64,000 bases of DNA, from contig CAKRGF010000004.1 of the NCBI GenBank assembly GCA_934322085.1, forward strand, positions 1 to 64,000, written 5' to 3'. Within the stretch, counting starts at the first letter, position 1. Each line of letters begins with the position of its first letter. The position numbers and the translations under genes were made by a program. The notes beneath the pieces were generated by a model. That model made no database searches. It had not been told where the DNA came from and worked only from the letters and a program-made list of their open reading frames with translations. Shown here one piece after another: positions 15,568-24,296 of the stretch. This stretch comes from an uncultured Eubacterium sp. (GTDB taxonomy: Bacteria; Bacillota; Clostridia; Lachnospirales; Lachnospiraceae).

Positions 15568-16926
15568 ATGAAAACAATATTAGTTGTAGATGATGATAAA
15601 CTAAATCTTTCGGCAGCGCGGAAAGTGTTAAGTGGCGAATATAAGGTAATCCCTGTTGTGAGGGGAACACAGGCGTTATCATATTTGGAAAACGGGGAAT
15701 GTGACATGATTCTTTTAGATATCAGCATGCCGGAAATGGATGGCTTTGAACTGCTTAGAAAAATCCGGACGATGGAAAACTGTAAGGATACTCCTGTAAT
15801 TTTTCTTACGGCTGACAATGATACCGAGACGGAGACACGCTGTTTTAAAGAAGGTGCCATTGATTTTATTGTAAAACCTTTTGTACCGGCTGTCATGCAG
15901 TCGAGGATTGGAAGAGCACTTGAACTGGAAGAACTTCGGCGCGGTCTTGCGGATAAATTAGAGAAGAAAACCCGTGAAGTATCGGATATTAAAAGTAAAT
16001 CTTATCAGGATGCCCTAACCGGTCTTTGGAATCGCGCCTATACAGAGAATGCAGTAAATGAAATGATTTCACAAGGAGAAAAAGGTGCTCTCTTTATGCT
16101 TGATATGGATAATTTCAAAGCGGTTAATGACAATTACGGTCACATTGCCGGGGATGAAACGCTTAAAATGTTTGCCGGTACTTTAAAGAAATTTGCCGGG
16201 GAGGGGGATATTCTTTGCCGGATTGGTGGTGATGAGTTTATGATTTTTGTAAAAGGTGTTACAGAAAAAAGCGAACTTGGCAGCCGGGCGGCAGATATTA
16301 TTTCTGATTTTCAAAAGAAATTTGCCACATTGAGCTTTGAAACCGAGTGTTCCGTTTCGATTGGCATTGCACAGACGCCGGAAGATGGGTTGGAATTTAA
16401 TAAACTTTACAATTCAGCAGATAAAGCGTTATACTATGTGAAGCAGAACGGAAAAAACGCATATCATTTTTTCAGTGATAAGTTACAGAAGGAGAAAAGC
16501 CGTGCCGGAAAAATTGTTGATTTGAAATACATTAACAGTGTGATGAGCCGCACAGATGATGGACAGGGTGCATACTTTCTTGATATAGATAGTTTTCATC
16601 ATGTTTATAATTTTATCTGCCGTTTTGTGAAGAGAAATGAAAAAGATGTTCAAACCGTTTTATTTACGGTAAATGAGGAAGATCAGGAAATTGATGTAAC
16701 AGAAATGGAACTGATTTTGGAAACATTAGAAAAAGCAATTTATACGTCCTTGCGCAGGTCGGATGTGTCGACGAGATATTCCAGTAAACAGATTGTGGTA
16801 ATTCTTATGGATACGGATGAAGTGAATGGAAGTATGGTTGCTGACCGGATTCGGGATTGTTTCTATGAACTGTATTCGCATCAGGAGGTGCAGATCGATT
16901 ATGACATCGCGTGCATCAGTCGATAG
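15568..16926 (+). CDS. response regulator with diguanylate cyclase domain
   Basis: The 452-residue protein has an N-terminal receiver (residues 1-120; VVDDD, phospho-Asp 51 in LLDISMPEMDG, K in FIVKPF), a linker coil, and a GGDEF domain at 145-305 with an intact RIGGDEF active site. It should make cyclic di-GMP when phosphorylated. The RxxD product-inhibition site is replaced by GEGD, so feedback inhibition is probably lost. The last 140 residues look like a second, degenerate GGDEF-like module with no signature. It is the likely output of the two hybrid kinases directly upstream (21-base gap). Its 3' end overlaps the polymerase gene by 26 bases. Confidence 0.9.
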   Translation: MKTILVVDDDKLNLSAARKVLSGEYKVIPVVRGTQALSYLENGECDMILLDISMPEMDGFELLRKIRTMENCKDTPVIFLTADNDTETETRCFKEGAIDFIVKPFVPAVMQSRIGRALELEELRRGLADKLEKKTREVSDIKSKSYQDALTGLWNRAYTENAVNEMISQGEKGALFMLDMDNFKAVNDNYGHIAGDETLKMFAGTLKKFAGEGDILCRIGGDEFMIFVKGVTEKSELGSRAADIISDFQKKFATLSFETECSVSIGIAQTPEDGLEFNKLYNSADKALYYVKQNGKNAYHFFSDKLQKEKSRAGKIVDLKYINSVMSRTDDGQGAYFLDIDSFHHVYNFICRFVKRNEKDVQTVLFTVNEEDQEIDVTEMELILETLEKAIYTSLRRSDVSTRYSSKQIVVILMDTDEVNGSMVADRIRDCFYELYSHQEVQIDYDIACISR

Positions 16927-18439
16927 AACTTATATTGCAATTGATTTGAAATCGTTTTATGCTTCAGTGGAATGTAAAGAACGAAACCGTGACCCCTTGA
17001 CCACAAATCTTGTGGTGGCAGATCAAACAAGGACAGAAAAAACAATTTGTCTTGCTGTTTCACCTGCTCTAAAAAGTTATGGAATACCAGGGCGGCCACG
17101 GCTTTTTGAAGTGGTCGAAAAGGTGAAAGAGGCAAATCATAAACGCCGGTATCAGGCACCGAATCGAACATTTCTCGGTGCTTCGGATGACAGTGTGGAA
17201 CTTGAAAAAAATAAAACTCTTGCTATTGATTATATTGTGGCGCCACCCAGAATGGCATATTATATGGAGTACAGCACAAAAATTTATGATATTTATTTGA
17301 AGTATATTGCGCCAGAGGATATGCATATTTATTCGGTGGATGAGGTGTTTGTGGATGTGACCGATTACCTTTCTACTTATAAGATGACGGCAAGAGAACT
17401 TGCTATGACGATGATACAGGATGTTCTCAAAACAACCGGGATTACAGCGACAGCAGGAATTGGCACCAATATGTATCTTTGCAAAATTGCGATGGATGTG
17501 GTGGCAAAACATATTGAGCCGGATAAAAACGGGGTGCGGATTGCGGCGTTAAATGAGATGTCGTATCGGAAGCTCCTCTGGAATCACAGACCGCTTACCG
17601 ATTTTTGGCGTGTAGGTCCCGGCTATGCAAAAAAACTAGAAGCAAATGGGCTTTATACGATGGGGGATATTGCCAGATGTTCCATTGGAAGACCGGATGA
17701 GTTATACAATGAAGAACTTTTGTACCAGTTGTTTGGTGTGAATGCGGAACTTTTGATTGACCATGCATGGGGGTATGAGCCGTGCACAATTCAGGATGTT
17801 AAGGCGTATAAGCCGGAGACGAACAGTGTGAGTTCCGGTCAGGTTTTGCAGTGCCCCTATGATTTTGATAAAGCGAAACTGGTGGTAAAGGAAATGACGG
17901 ATTTGATGGTGCTTGATTTGGTCGATAAAAGACTTGTTACAGATCAGATTGTACTCACGGTAGGGTATGATATTGTAAATTTGACAGACCCGTCAAGAAA
18001 TCGAAGTTACAAAGGAATTGTGACGACGGACCGTTATGGAAGAAAGGTGCCCAAACATGCACACGGGACAACTAATTTAAAAAGGCAGACTTCATCTACT
18101 GCTATAATTATGGATGCGGTAATGGAATTGTATGACCGGATTGTAGATAAAAAGCTATTGATTCGCCGGATTACCATTACAGCGAATAAGCTGGTGAGTG
18201 AGGATTTGGTGCAGGAGAAAGAAAGCTATGAGCAGTTACAGCTTTTTACGGATTATGAAGAAGTAAAACGAGAGCGCGAGGAAGAAGAGGCTGCGCTTGA
18301 AAAAGAAAAACGAATCCAGCATGCGATGCTTGATATTAAGAAAAAGTTTGGGAAAAATGCTATTTTAAAGGGAATGAATCTGGAAGAAGGTGCAACTGCC
18401 AAAGATAGAAATTCACAGATTGGTGGACACAAGGCATAA
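16901..18439 (+). CDS. Y-family DNA polymerase (UmuC/DinB-type)
   Basis: The 512-residue protein has the Y-family catalytic motifs YIAIDLKSFYASVEC near residue 11 and YSVDEVFVDVT near 135, with fingers/thumb and little-finger regions after and RVGPGYAKKLEANGL as the helix-hairpin-helix. It performs translesion synthesis past damaged bases. ATG 16901 follows AGGAGGTG by 10 bases; earlier in-frame codons lie inside the cyclase gene. It resembles the UvrX/UmuC-like polymerases of Firmicutes, which are typically followed by a YolD-like gene, as here. No LexA-type site was found close to the start, but the start lies inside another gene. The family call is strong; the exact subfamily is not resolved. 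Confidence 0.9.
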   Translation: MTSRASVDRTYIAIDLKSFYASVECKERNRDPLTTNLVVADQTRTEKTICLAVSPALKSYGIPGRPRLFEVVEKVKEANHKRRYQAPNRTFLGASDDSVELEKNKTLAIDYIVAPPRMAYYMEYSTKIYDIYLKYIAPEDMHIYSVDEVFVDVTDYLSTYKMTARELAMTMIQDVLKTTGITATAGIGTNMYLCKIAMDVVAKHIEPDKNGVRIAALNEMSYRKLLWNHRPLTDFWRVGPGYAKKLEANGLYTMGDIARCSIGRPDELYNEELLYQLFGVNAELLIDHAWGYEPCTIQDVKAYKPETNSVSSGQVLQCPYDFDKAKLVVKEMTDLMVLDLVDKRLVTDQIVLTVGYDIVNLTDPSRNRSYKGIVTTDRYGRKVPKHAHGTTNLKRQTSSTAIIMDAVMELYDRIVDKKLLIRRITITANKLVSEDLVQEKESYEQLQLFTDYEEVKREREEEEAALEKEKRIQHAMLDIKKKFGKNAILKGMNLEEGATAKDRNSQIGGHKA

Positions 18440-18465
18440 TTGGATCAGAAAAAGGAGGTCAGGAA

Positions 18466-18924
18466 ATGCTGAATAATGAAATTAGTCATAAATACGATGA
18501 CATTCTTTCTCTGCCACATCCCAATTCCAAAAATCATCCGCGCATGGCAAGAAGAGACCGGGCGGCGCAGTTTTCCTCATTTGCGGCACTGACCGGACAT
18601 GAGGAGGCAATTTCTGAGACGGCTCGTTTGACGGATGAAAAAGCAGTGCTTGGTGAAGATGTGATGGAGCGGCTTGATTGGATTTTTATGCAGATAAAAG
18701 CCAAAATGAGTGAAAATCCGGAGGTGACGATCACATATTTTCTGCCGGATGAGAAGAAGGCAGGCGGGAGATATGAAATTTATGCTGGCGTGGTAAAGAA
18801 AATGGATGAATATAAACGCGAATTGGTTTTTAACGACCATACGATCATACCAATGCACCAAATTGTAAATATTGAGGCCGACTGGCTGGAAAGGAGTTCA
18901 AATGAAGACATTACTTGTGATTGA
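18466..18924 (+). CDS. YolD-like protein
   Basis: The 152-residue protein has the YolD-like signature: RMARRDRAAQFSSFAALTGH near residue 26, then a C-terminal beta-rich part where the protein ends with HTIIPMHQIVNIE. YolD-like proteins are regularly encoded next to Y-family polymerases and are thought to assist or regulate them in Firmicutes. AAAGGAGG precedes the ATG. It is 26 bases after the polymerase and overlaps the hydrolase gene by 23 bases. Length is in the long range for the family. Confidence 0.85.
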   Translation: MLNNEISHKYDDILSLPHPNSKNHPRMARRDRAAQFSSFAALTGHEEAISETARLTDEKAVLGEDVMERLDWIFMQIKAKMSENPEVTITYFLPDEKKAGGRYEIYAGVVKKMDEYKRELVFNDHTIIPMHQIVNIEADWLERSSNEDITCD

Positions 18925-19432
18925 TATGCAGAATGATTTTATTAATGGAGCGCTGGGAACAAAAGAGGCGGAGGCAATTGTGCCATTTGTAAAGGATAAA
19001 ATTAAAGAATACCGAGAGGCAGGAAATCCGGTTTTTTTCACCCGTGATACGCATGGAGAGGATTATCTGGATACGCAGGAGGGGAAAAATCTGCCGGTGA
19101 AGCATTGTATCGAAGGAACCTGGGGGTGGCAGATTTCAGATGAAATTGGTTTTAGTGAGGACGATATGGTGTTTGATAAAAATACATTTGGATATGACTG
19201 GTCGCAGGCGGTTTTGGCACAACCGGAATTGTTTTTTGGTGATGAAATCGAATTGATTGGTTTATGTACGGATATCTGTGTTATTTCAAATGCGATGGGA
19301 TTAAAAACTGTTTTCCCGGAAACTGTTATTTCCGTGGACGCAGCGTGCTGCGCAGGAGTGACAAAAGAGTCCCACGAAAACGCGCTGGCGTCCATGAAAA
19401 TGTGTCAGATTCAGATAAAAAACTCACACTAA
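18902..19432 (+). CDS. isochorismatase-family cysteine hydrolase
   Basis: The 176-residue protein has the isochorismatase/nicotinamidase fold: VIDMQNDFINGALG with the catalytic Asp near residue 8, a lysine in VFDKNTFG near 90, and the cysteine in GLCTDICVISNA near 125. This D-K-C triad supports amide or ester hydrolysis, with nicotinamidase-like activity most plausible. ATG 18902 follows AAAGGAG. Overlap with the YolD-like gene suggests coupled translation and hence a link to the repair genes, perhaps through NAD salvage; that link is inference. The gene ends four bases before the convergent hcp gene. Confidence 0.8.
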   Translation: MKTLLVIDMQNDFINGALGTKEAEAIVPFVKDKIKEYREAGNPVFFTRDTHGEDYLDTQEGKNLPVKHCIEGTWGWQISDEIGFSEDDMVFDKNTFGYDWSQAVLAQPELFFGDEIELIGLCTDICVISNAMGLKTVFPETVISVDAACCAGVTKESHENALASMKMCQIQIKNSH

Positions 19433-19436
19433 GTGA

Positions 19437-21029
19437 TTATGAAAGAATCTGTTTTAAGTCTTCCTCTGGGGTTGAGACTTTGGAAATGTGATACTCATCA
19501 ATCAGATATTGCAGCACATTTTTTGAGAGGAAGGCTGGCAGTGTTGGTCCCAGGTAAATATTTTTGATACCAAGGTGTAACAGGGTCAGCAGAATGCAGA
19601 CAGCTTTCTGCTCGTACCAGGACAAAATCATCGACAAAGGAAGTTCATTGACATCACAGTCGAATGCCTTTGCCAGTGCGATGGCAACCTGAATGGCAGA
19701 GTAGGCATCGTTGCATTGTCCCATGTCCATGATGCGCGGTAGTCCGCCAATTTCACCAAGGTCTAAGTCATTGAAACGGTATTTTCCACAGGCAAGTGTC
19801 AAAATAACGGTGTCTTTTGGTGTTTGTTTTACAAATTCAGTATAATAATTTCTTCCCGGTCTTGCACCGTCACATCCGCCGACTAAGAAAAAGTGTCGGA
19901 TGTCGCCGTTTTTCACAGCCTCAATTACCTGGTCTGCGACACCAAGGACGGTTCCGTGTCCGAATCCGGTCATGACATAGTGGCCGCCATTAATCCCGGT
20001 ATTTTCTTTGTCTTTTGAATAGCCGCCAAGTGCCAGTGCTTTTTCAATAACAGGTGTAAAATCTTTGTCTTCACCGATGTGTGTGACATTTGGATAAGAA
20101 ACAACTTCGGTTGTGAAAACGCGGTCAGCGTAACCGGGTTTCACAGGCATTAAGCAGTTAGTAGTAAATAAAAAGGCTGCCGGAACATTGTCAAATTCTT
20201 TTTGCTGGTTCTGCCATGCTGTTCCAAAATTCCCTTTCAAATGCGGATATTTTTTTAATTCCGGATAAGCGTGGGCGGGAAGCATTTCTCCATGGGTATA
20301 GATGTTAATTCCCTTTCCTTCCGTCTGTTTAAGAAGCAATTCCAAGTCTTTCAAATCGTGGCCGCTTACGACGATAAAAGGTCCTTTTTCAACAGTCAGG
20401 GAAACCTTTGTCGGAACCGGAGTGCCATACGAGGTTGTGTTCGCACGGTCTAGCAGTGCCATACATGCGAGGTTTACTTCACCCGTTTCCATAACGACCG
20501 GGAGAAGACGCTCCATATCAAAATCGTAGCTAATTACACAAAGTGCTTTATAAAAGAACTGATTGACGGTTTCATCCGTATAGCCAAGCATTTTTGCGTG
20601 GTATGCATAGGCTGACATGCCACGGATGCCAAAGAGGATAAGGGATTTTAATGAGCGGATATCCTCATCTGCCTCCCAAATTTGTTTCATGTCATAATTG
20701 TCTGTGTTTCCACATGGATTTTTGCATACGCTGCAATCCGGTACAATGATGTGTTTTTCTTCATTTACCCGCTGAATCATTTCACGCAGCGTATCATCGT
20801 TAAAGTTTACATTTGTAATGGTTGTAAAAAGACCCTCTATAATAATCTGGTCAGTATTTTCCGTTTTTTTATTGTTTTCGCAGGCACGTGCCAAGCCAAT
20901 CAGTGCTCCGGTTAATTCATCCTGAAGATTGGCAGTTTCGGCAGTTTTGCCACATACGCCTGCACAACCGGTGCAGCCTGCACATCCTGCGGTCTGTTCA
21001 CATTGAAAACAAAACATTGAATTTGTCAT
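19437..21029 (-). CDS. hcp: hybrid cluster protein (hydroxylamine reductase)
   Basis: The 530-residue protein has the N-terminal cysteine set CFQCEQTAGCAG with further Cys at 19, 22 and 26 for a [4Fe-4S] cluster and, later, the ligands of the hybrid Fe-S-O cluster (GNFGTAWQNQ, TNCLMP, GGCDG, LACGKY, QCNDAYSA). Hcp reduces NO or hydroxylamine and protects anaerobes from nitrosative stress. The N-terminal cysteine spacing is one residue longer than the usual short-type pattern, with extra cysteines. The gene is monocistronic. A TATAAT lies on the minus strand near 21060, but I see no clear -35 or known regulator site. Confidence 0.93.
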   Translation of the reverse strand: MTNSMFCFQCEQTAGCAGCTGCAGVCGKTAETANLQDELTGALIGLARACENNKKTENTDQIIIEGLFTTITNVNFNDDTLREMIQRVNEEKHIIVPDCSVCKNPCGNTDNYDMKQIWEADEDIRSLKSLILFGIRGMSAYAYHAKMLGYTDETVNQFFYKALCVISYDFDMERLLPVVMETGEVNLACMALLDRANTTSYGTPVPTKVSLTVEKGPFIVVSGHDLKDLELLLKQTEGKGINIYTHGEMLPAHAYPELKKYPHLKGNFGTAWQNQQKEFDNVPAAFLFTTNCLMPVKPGYADRVFTTEVVSYPNVTHIGEDKDFTPVIEKALALGGYSKDKENTGINGGHYVMTGFGHGTVLGVADQVIEAVKNGDIRHFFLVGGCDGARPGRNYYTEFVKQTPKDTVILTLACGKYRFNDLDLGEIGGLPRIMDMGQCNDAYSAIQVAIALAKAFDCDVNELPLSMILSWYEQKAVCILLTLLHLGIKNIYLGPTLPAFLSKNVLQYLIDEYHISKVSTPEEDLKQILS

Positions 21030-21191
21030 GCGTTTTCGCTCCTTTGGTTTGTTATTGTGAGCTTATTATAAAAAAATTTAATTGAGAAATATGTTGTTAT
21101 AACCACGTTTTTTTGACGCTTGACAGGAAATATTTGGTTGTATATACCTGTTAAAATTATAAAATAAACACATTTTTCTACAAAAGAGTAG

Positions 21192-21221
21192 TCGAAAGTC
21201 CATGTCTTTCCCTGCTATAAT
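21192..21221 (+). promoter_or_regulatory. possible promoter of the chemoreceptor gene
   Basis: TATAAT (21216-21221) is clear, and TCGAAA lies 18 bases upstream as a weak -35. It is 45 bases before the ATG at 21266. A second option, TTGACA near 21120 with TATACC 17 bases on, is further away. Confidence 0.35.
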
Positions 21222-21265
21222 AAGGACAATACATAAGGCAAGTGCCGGAAATGAGAGGTGTTTTT

Positions 21266-22647
21266 ATGGAAAACAAAAGCGCGGTGTTAGTTGAGAATGA
21301 AAAGCAGGCAAACCGGGCAGCGGCAAAGGTTATGCGGATTACATTTTTTATCTTTACACTCGTGTATCTGCTTAATGTTGCCGGAATTTTTATTGTGGAT
21401 ATGACGATTATGACAATTGCGTATGTGGTGGCATCTTTGCTATTGCCATTGCAAATCTTTATTTTTCAAGAAAATTAAATATTCTGATTACGGTTTTGTC
21501 GGTGGCCGGCGTATCGATTGGACAGTGGCTTGGCTTTGTGCTGGAAACGCTGCCGGATAAAAATTTTACAACGTTGTATAAACTTTTTGTGTTTGGCGTA
21601 GCACCAAGGGCTTTAATTTTGATTGCACTGGCAGCAATATTTACGATGCTCTGTAAACGTACGGCAGGAATGCTTTCAAATTTATTGGGAGCGGAAGAAC
21701 AAGAGAAACTTATGTCCGATATGAGATTAATGCAGGAACAATCGAAAAAGACATCGCAGACCTTGATTTCCTTGGTAAAAGAATTGTCTGCAGTTTCGGA
21801 AACTTCGGCAGCAGCAAATGAGCAGATAGCAGAGGAGACCGAACGAGTGCTTTCAAATTTCAGCACCAACACATCGGAAATTGATAGCATGAATGAAAGT
21901 ACACAGGATATTAATACTCAGTTGATTGCACTGGATGAGCAGAACAGTGAGGTTGCAAAACTGGCGGAACAGGTAAATCAAAAGACAAAAGAAAATCAGG
22001 TCAAGATGGATTTAGCAGTTCAGAGTATGGAGCAGATTGATGGAAGTACTAATGCATGTAAAGAGGTGATAAGAAAACTTGGCGAGGAGTCCAAAGAAAT
22101 CATTGGTATTATTGAAGTAATTACCGGAATTTCTGCGCAGACTAATATTTTGGCGTTAAATGCCAGTATCGAGGCGGCGAGAGCAGGCGATGCAGGAAAA
22201 GGCTTTGCCGTGGTTGCCAGTGAAATTCAGCAGCTTTCGGAGCAGACGAAGGCAGCTGTGGAAAATATCGGCGTAATTATCAGGGAAGTAGTGGGAAATA
22301 CGGAAAAAGCGGTACGAGTGATGGAAAACAGTGCAGAACTTACGAAAAAGGGAAAGCAGGGAATTGAGGATGTAGGAAAATCTACGACAATTATTACTTC
22401 ATCAAATCAGAAGATGTCAGAGCAGATTGTCGAGATGGAGAAAACAACCGAATTGATTCGCGAGAAGAGTTCAAGAATGGCTAGTGGCATGCAGCAGATT
22501 AACCAGTCGACACAGGGAAATTACAGTGCGATTGAGCATGTTACTGCTGCAACGCAGGAAAACAGTGCCGGAATTGCAGAAATTGACAAGATGGTAGCAC
22601 GTATCCGTACCTTGGCAAAGCAGCTGCAGGATGGTCTTGCAATGTAA
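21266..22647 (+). pseudogene. methyl-accepting chemotaxis protein, split by a frameshift
   Basis: The first frame (21266-21478, GAGAGGTG before the ATG) encodes two membrane helices and stops after [13 protein letters not shown]. The second frame continues the membrane region ([16 protein letters not shown]) without a proper start and then the whole signalling domain, including the receptor hairpin tip [26 protein letters not shown]. Frames overlap in 21430-21475, and loss of one base there explains the change. There is no large ligand-binding domain, so the intact protein would have been a membrane-sensing receptor with several helices. The signalling part has no stops. The frameshift could be real decay, a phase-variable site, or a sequence error. 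Confidence 0.7.
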
Positions 22648-22658
22648 GGTAAGAGGAA

Positions 22659-22708
22659 AAGAAACTGCCGGTTCTAAGAACAAGGATTCTAAGAATCGGC
22701 AGTTTCTT
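22659..22708 (-). terminator. terminator between convergent genes
   Basis: AAGAAACTGCCG (22659-22670) and CGGCAGTTTCTT (22697-22708) form a perfect 12-base stem. On the minus strand it is followed by TTTCTTTTCC, so it best serves the sulfotransferase operon. The loop holds two small palindromes, GTTCTAAGAAC and ATTCTAAGAAT. Confidence 0.7.
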
Positions 22709-22715
22709 GAGGGTA

Positions 22716-24296
22716 TTAGAAAATATCGTATTTATATTTCATTACGCGGTAGGCGTAACGTTTGGACTGGTAAGTAAAGGTGCGAATCATTTTTCCGTTT
22801 TTGTCATACTCGCCGTAGGTGTGGTTCATACCGCTGCTGAATGTGATGTTTTCATCAAAATGCTGGACACTGCTGACAACACTGGAATAAGGAACAGCAA
22901 ATTTTTTCACAAGCCGGTAGGTCTTTTTCTTTTCATCCACCAGATATTTGTAGTAATAAGAAGCCTTTCCTTTTTTGTAGGAGCCGACGCCTTTATAACT
23001 TTTCCAACTGAATTTTGGAAGTGTTTTGGCACTGCCGAAATTGTTGTTGTACAGGTAGAGGTAATACTGCCCTTTTGGGAGGGTATCATCTTTTTCTACG
23101 GTAATCGTATGCTGACCGGCATGTCCTACAAATTTGACACCGGTCCGCTTAAGAAGATACTTTGCAAGCGATGTCTTTTTGTAGAGGGAGCCGGAGTGGA
23201 TGATGTACTTGATTTTCGGCTTTTTGTAAATATTGCTGACTTTTATCAAAGAACTTTCTTCCCGGCTGCTCACAATTAGTTCTCCATCATTAATTAAATC
23301 TAAGGAATTTAAATGGAGCCAGTCAAGTTCGGTTCCTCCGTAGGTGTTTTTACCACCCTTTCGCTGAACATGTTTTTTTCTGGAAGCCGACATAAGTTTT
23401 GCAAAATCAACTAATTTTTTTGTCTTTTTAGTTGTTATATCAACAGAAATAACAACGTCTTCAATTGTTTTTTTCTTCTTATCATTTACAAGACACAGTA
23501 ATTTTTTGTGAGCCGCATCGTACATGAAATCATGGTGGAGTTCATAGCCCTTGAGAGGGATTTGTCTCACAATATGTCCCAAGCGGTTCATGACGGCAAG
23601 CTTGTCGATATCATAAGAAAATATCCATTTGCCGTCTACGGTTAGAATCCGGTCGGTGCGGTAGCCATTCAGTGGTGTCAAGCCGCGGCTTGCACCCTTG
23701 TTATCGTAGTAGTAAATGTTCGTGGCATCTGACTTGTCATGACCGAACATCGCATAGAAGCCAAGCGAAACGGCAGTTTTACTTTTTCCGTTTTTCACTT
23801 TTTTGATTTTCGGAATTGCCTTTTCCTTTTTTTGTGTCGTTGAAAAACGAACAGTCTTTTTCCATTCATTTGCTGCATTGTAGAAATTAATTTCTACTGT
23901 ATTTTTTCTGCCGGCGGCGAGTCCCGGAATCAGATATTCGTGGGTTAGACGTACATTTGTTTCTGAGCCGCCTGCTAAGGTGCCGGAAATCGTTTCTGCA
24001 CCTTTAGCGGTAATGGTGTACTTGGCGTAAAGTGGTTCTGTAGAAACCGCATAAAAGTAAATAGAGGTACTCAGTGTGCCGTATGGATTTTTTACTAACA
24101 GAGGGGCATCCAAAGTTCTTTTCCCCTTTTTCCATTTGGTCAGATAAGAAGTTGCTTCCCTCTGGTATTTGGTCGTATAGACGTTTTTCGTACTGTGTTT
24201 GATAGTAAGTATTTTTGCCTGAGATTTTGTGGCACAAACGAAAGTGCCGCAAAACAGAAGGAATAACATACTTACCAGTAGTTTCTTTTGTTTCAT
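22716..24296 (-). CDS. secreted aryl-sulfate sulfotransferase, paralog 2
   Basis: The 526-residue protein has a signal peptide (LLVSMLFLLFCGTFVCA) and the ASST fold. It carries YELHHDF, LDWLHLNSLD, SSREESSLIKV and GHAGQHTITV, which align with the His and Arg residues that form and stabilise the sulfo-histidine of E. coli AssT. It transfers sulfate from one phenolic sulfate ester to another phenol without PAPS. It is about 60% like its upstream neighbour by eye, and its ATG overlaps the neighbour's stop by 4 bases. Both lack the large length of plant-type enzymes and act outside the membrane. Natural donors in the gut could be phenyl or indoxyl sulfates (inference). Confidence 0.8.
   Translation of the reverse strand: MKQKKLLVSMLFLLFCGTFVCATKSQAKILTIKHSTKNVYTTKYQREATSYLTKWKKGKRTLDAPLLVKNPYGTLSTSIYFYAVSTEPLYAKYTITAKGAETISGTLAGGSETNVRLTHEYLIPGLAAGRKNTVEINFYNAANEWKKTVRFSTTQKKEKAIPKIKKVKNGKSKTAVSLGFYAMFGHDKSDATNIYYYDNKGASRGLTPLNGYRTDRILTVDGKWIFSYDIDKLAVMNRLGHIVRQIPLKGYELHHDFMYDAAHKKLLCLVNDKKKKTIEDVVISVDITTKKTKKLVDFAKLMSASRKKHVQRKGGKNTYGGTELDWLHLNSLDLINDGELIVSSREESSLIKVSNIYKKPKIKYIIHSGSLYKKTSLAKYLLKRTGVKFVGHAGQHTITVEKDDTLPKGQYYLYLYNNNFGSAKTLPKFSWKSYKGVGSYKKGKASYYYKYLVDEKKKTYRLVKKFAVPYSSVVSSVQHFDENITFSSGMNHTYGEYDKNGKMIRTFTYQSKRYAYRVMKYKYDIF

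Noticed and set aside
17069..17512. Antisense frame within the Y-family polymerase
   Set aside because: Histidine- and cysteine-rich random-looking text opposite a gene with clear catalytic motifs.
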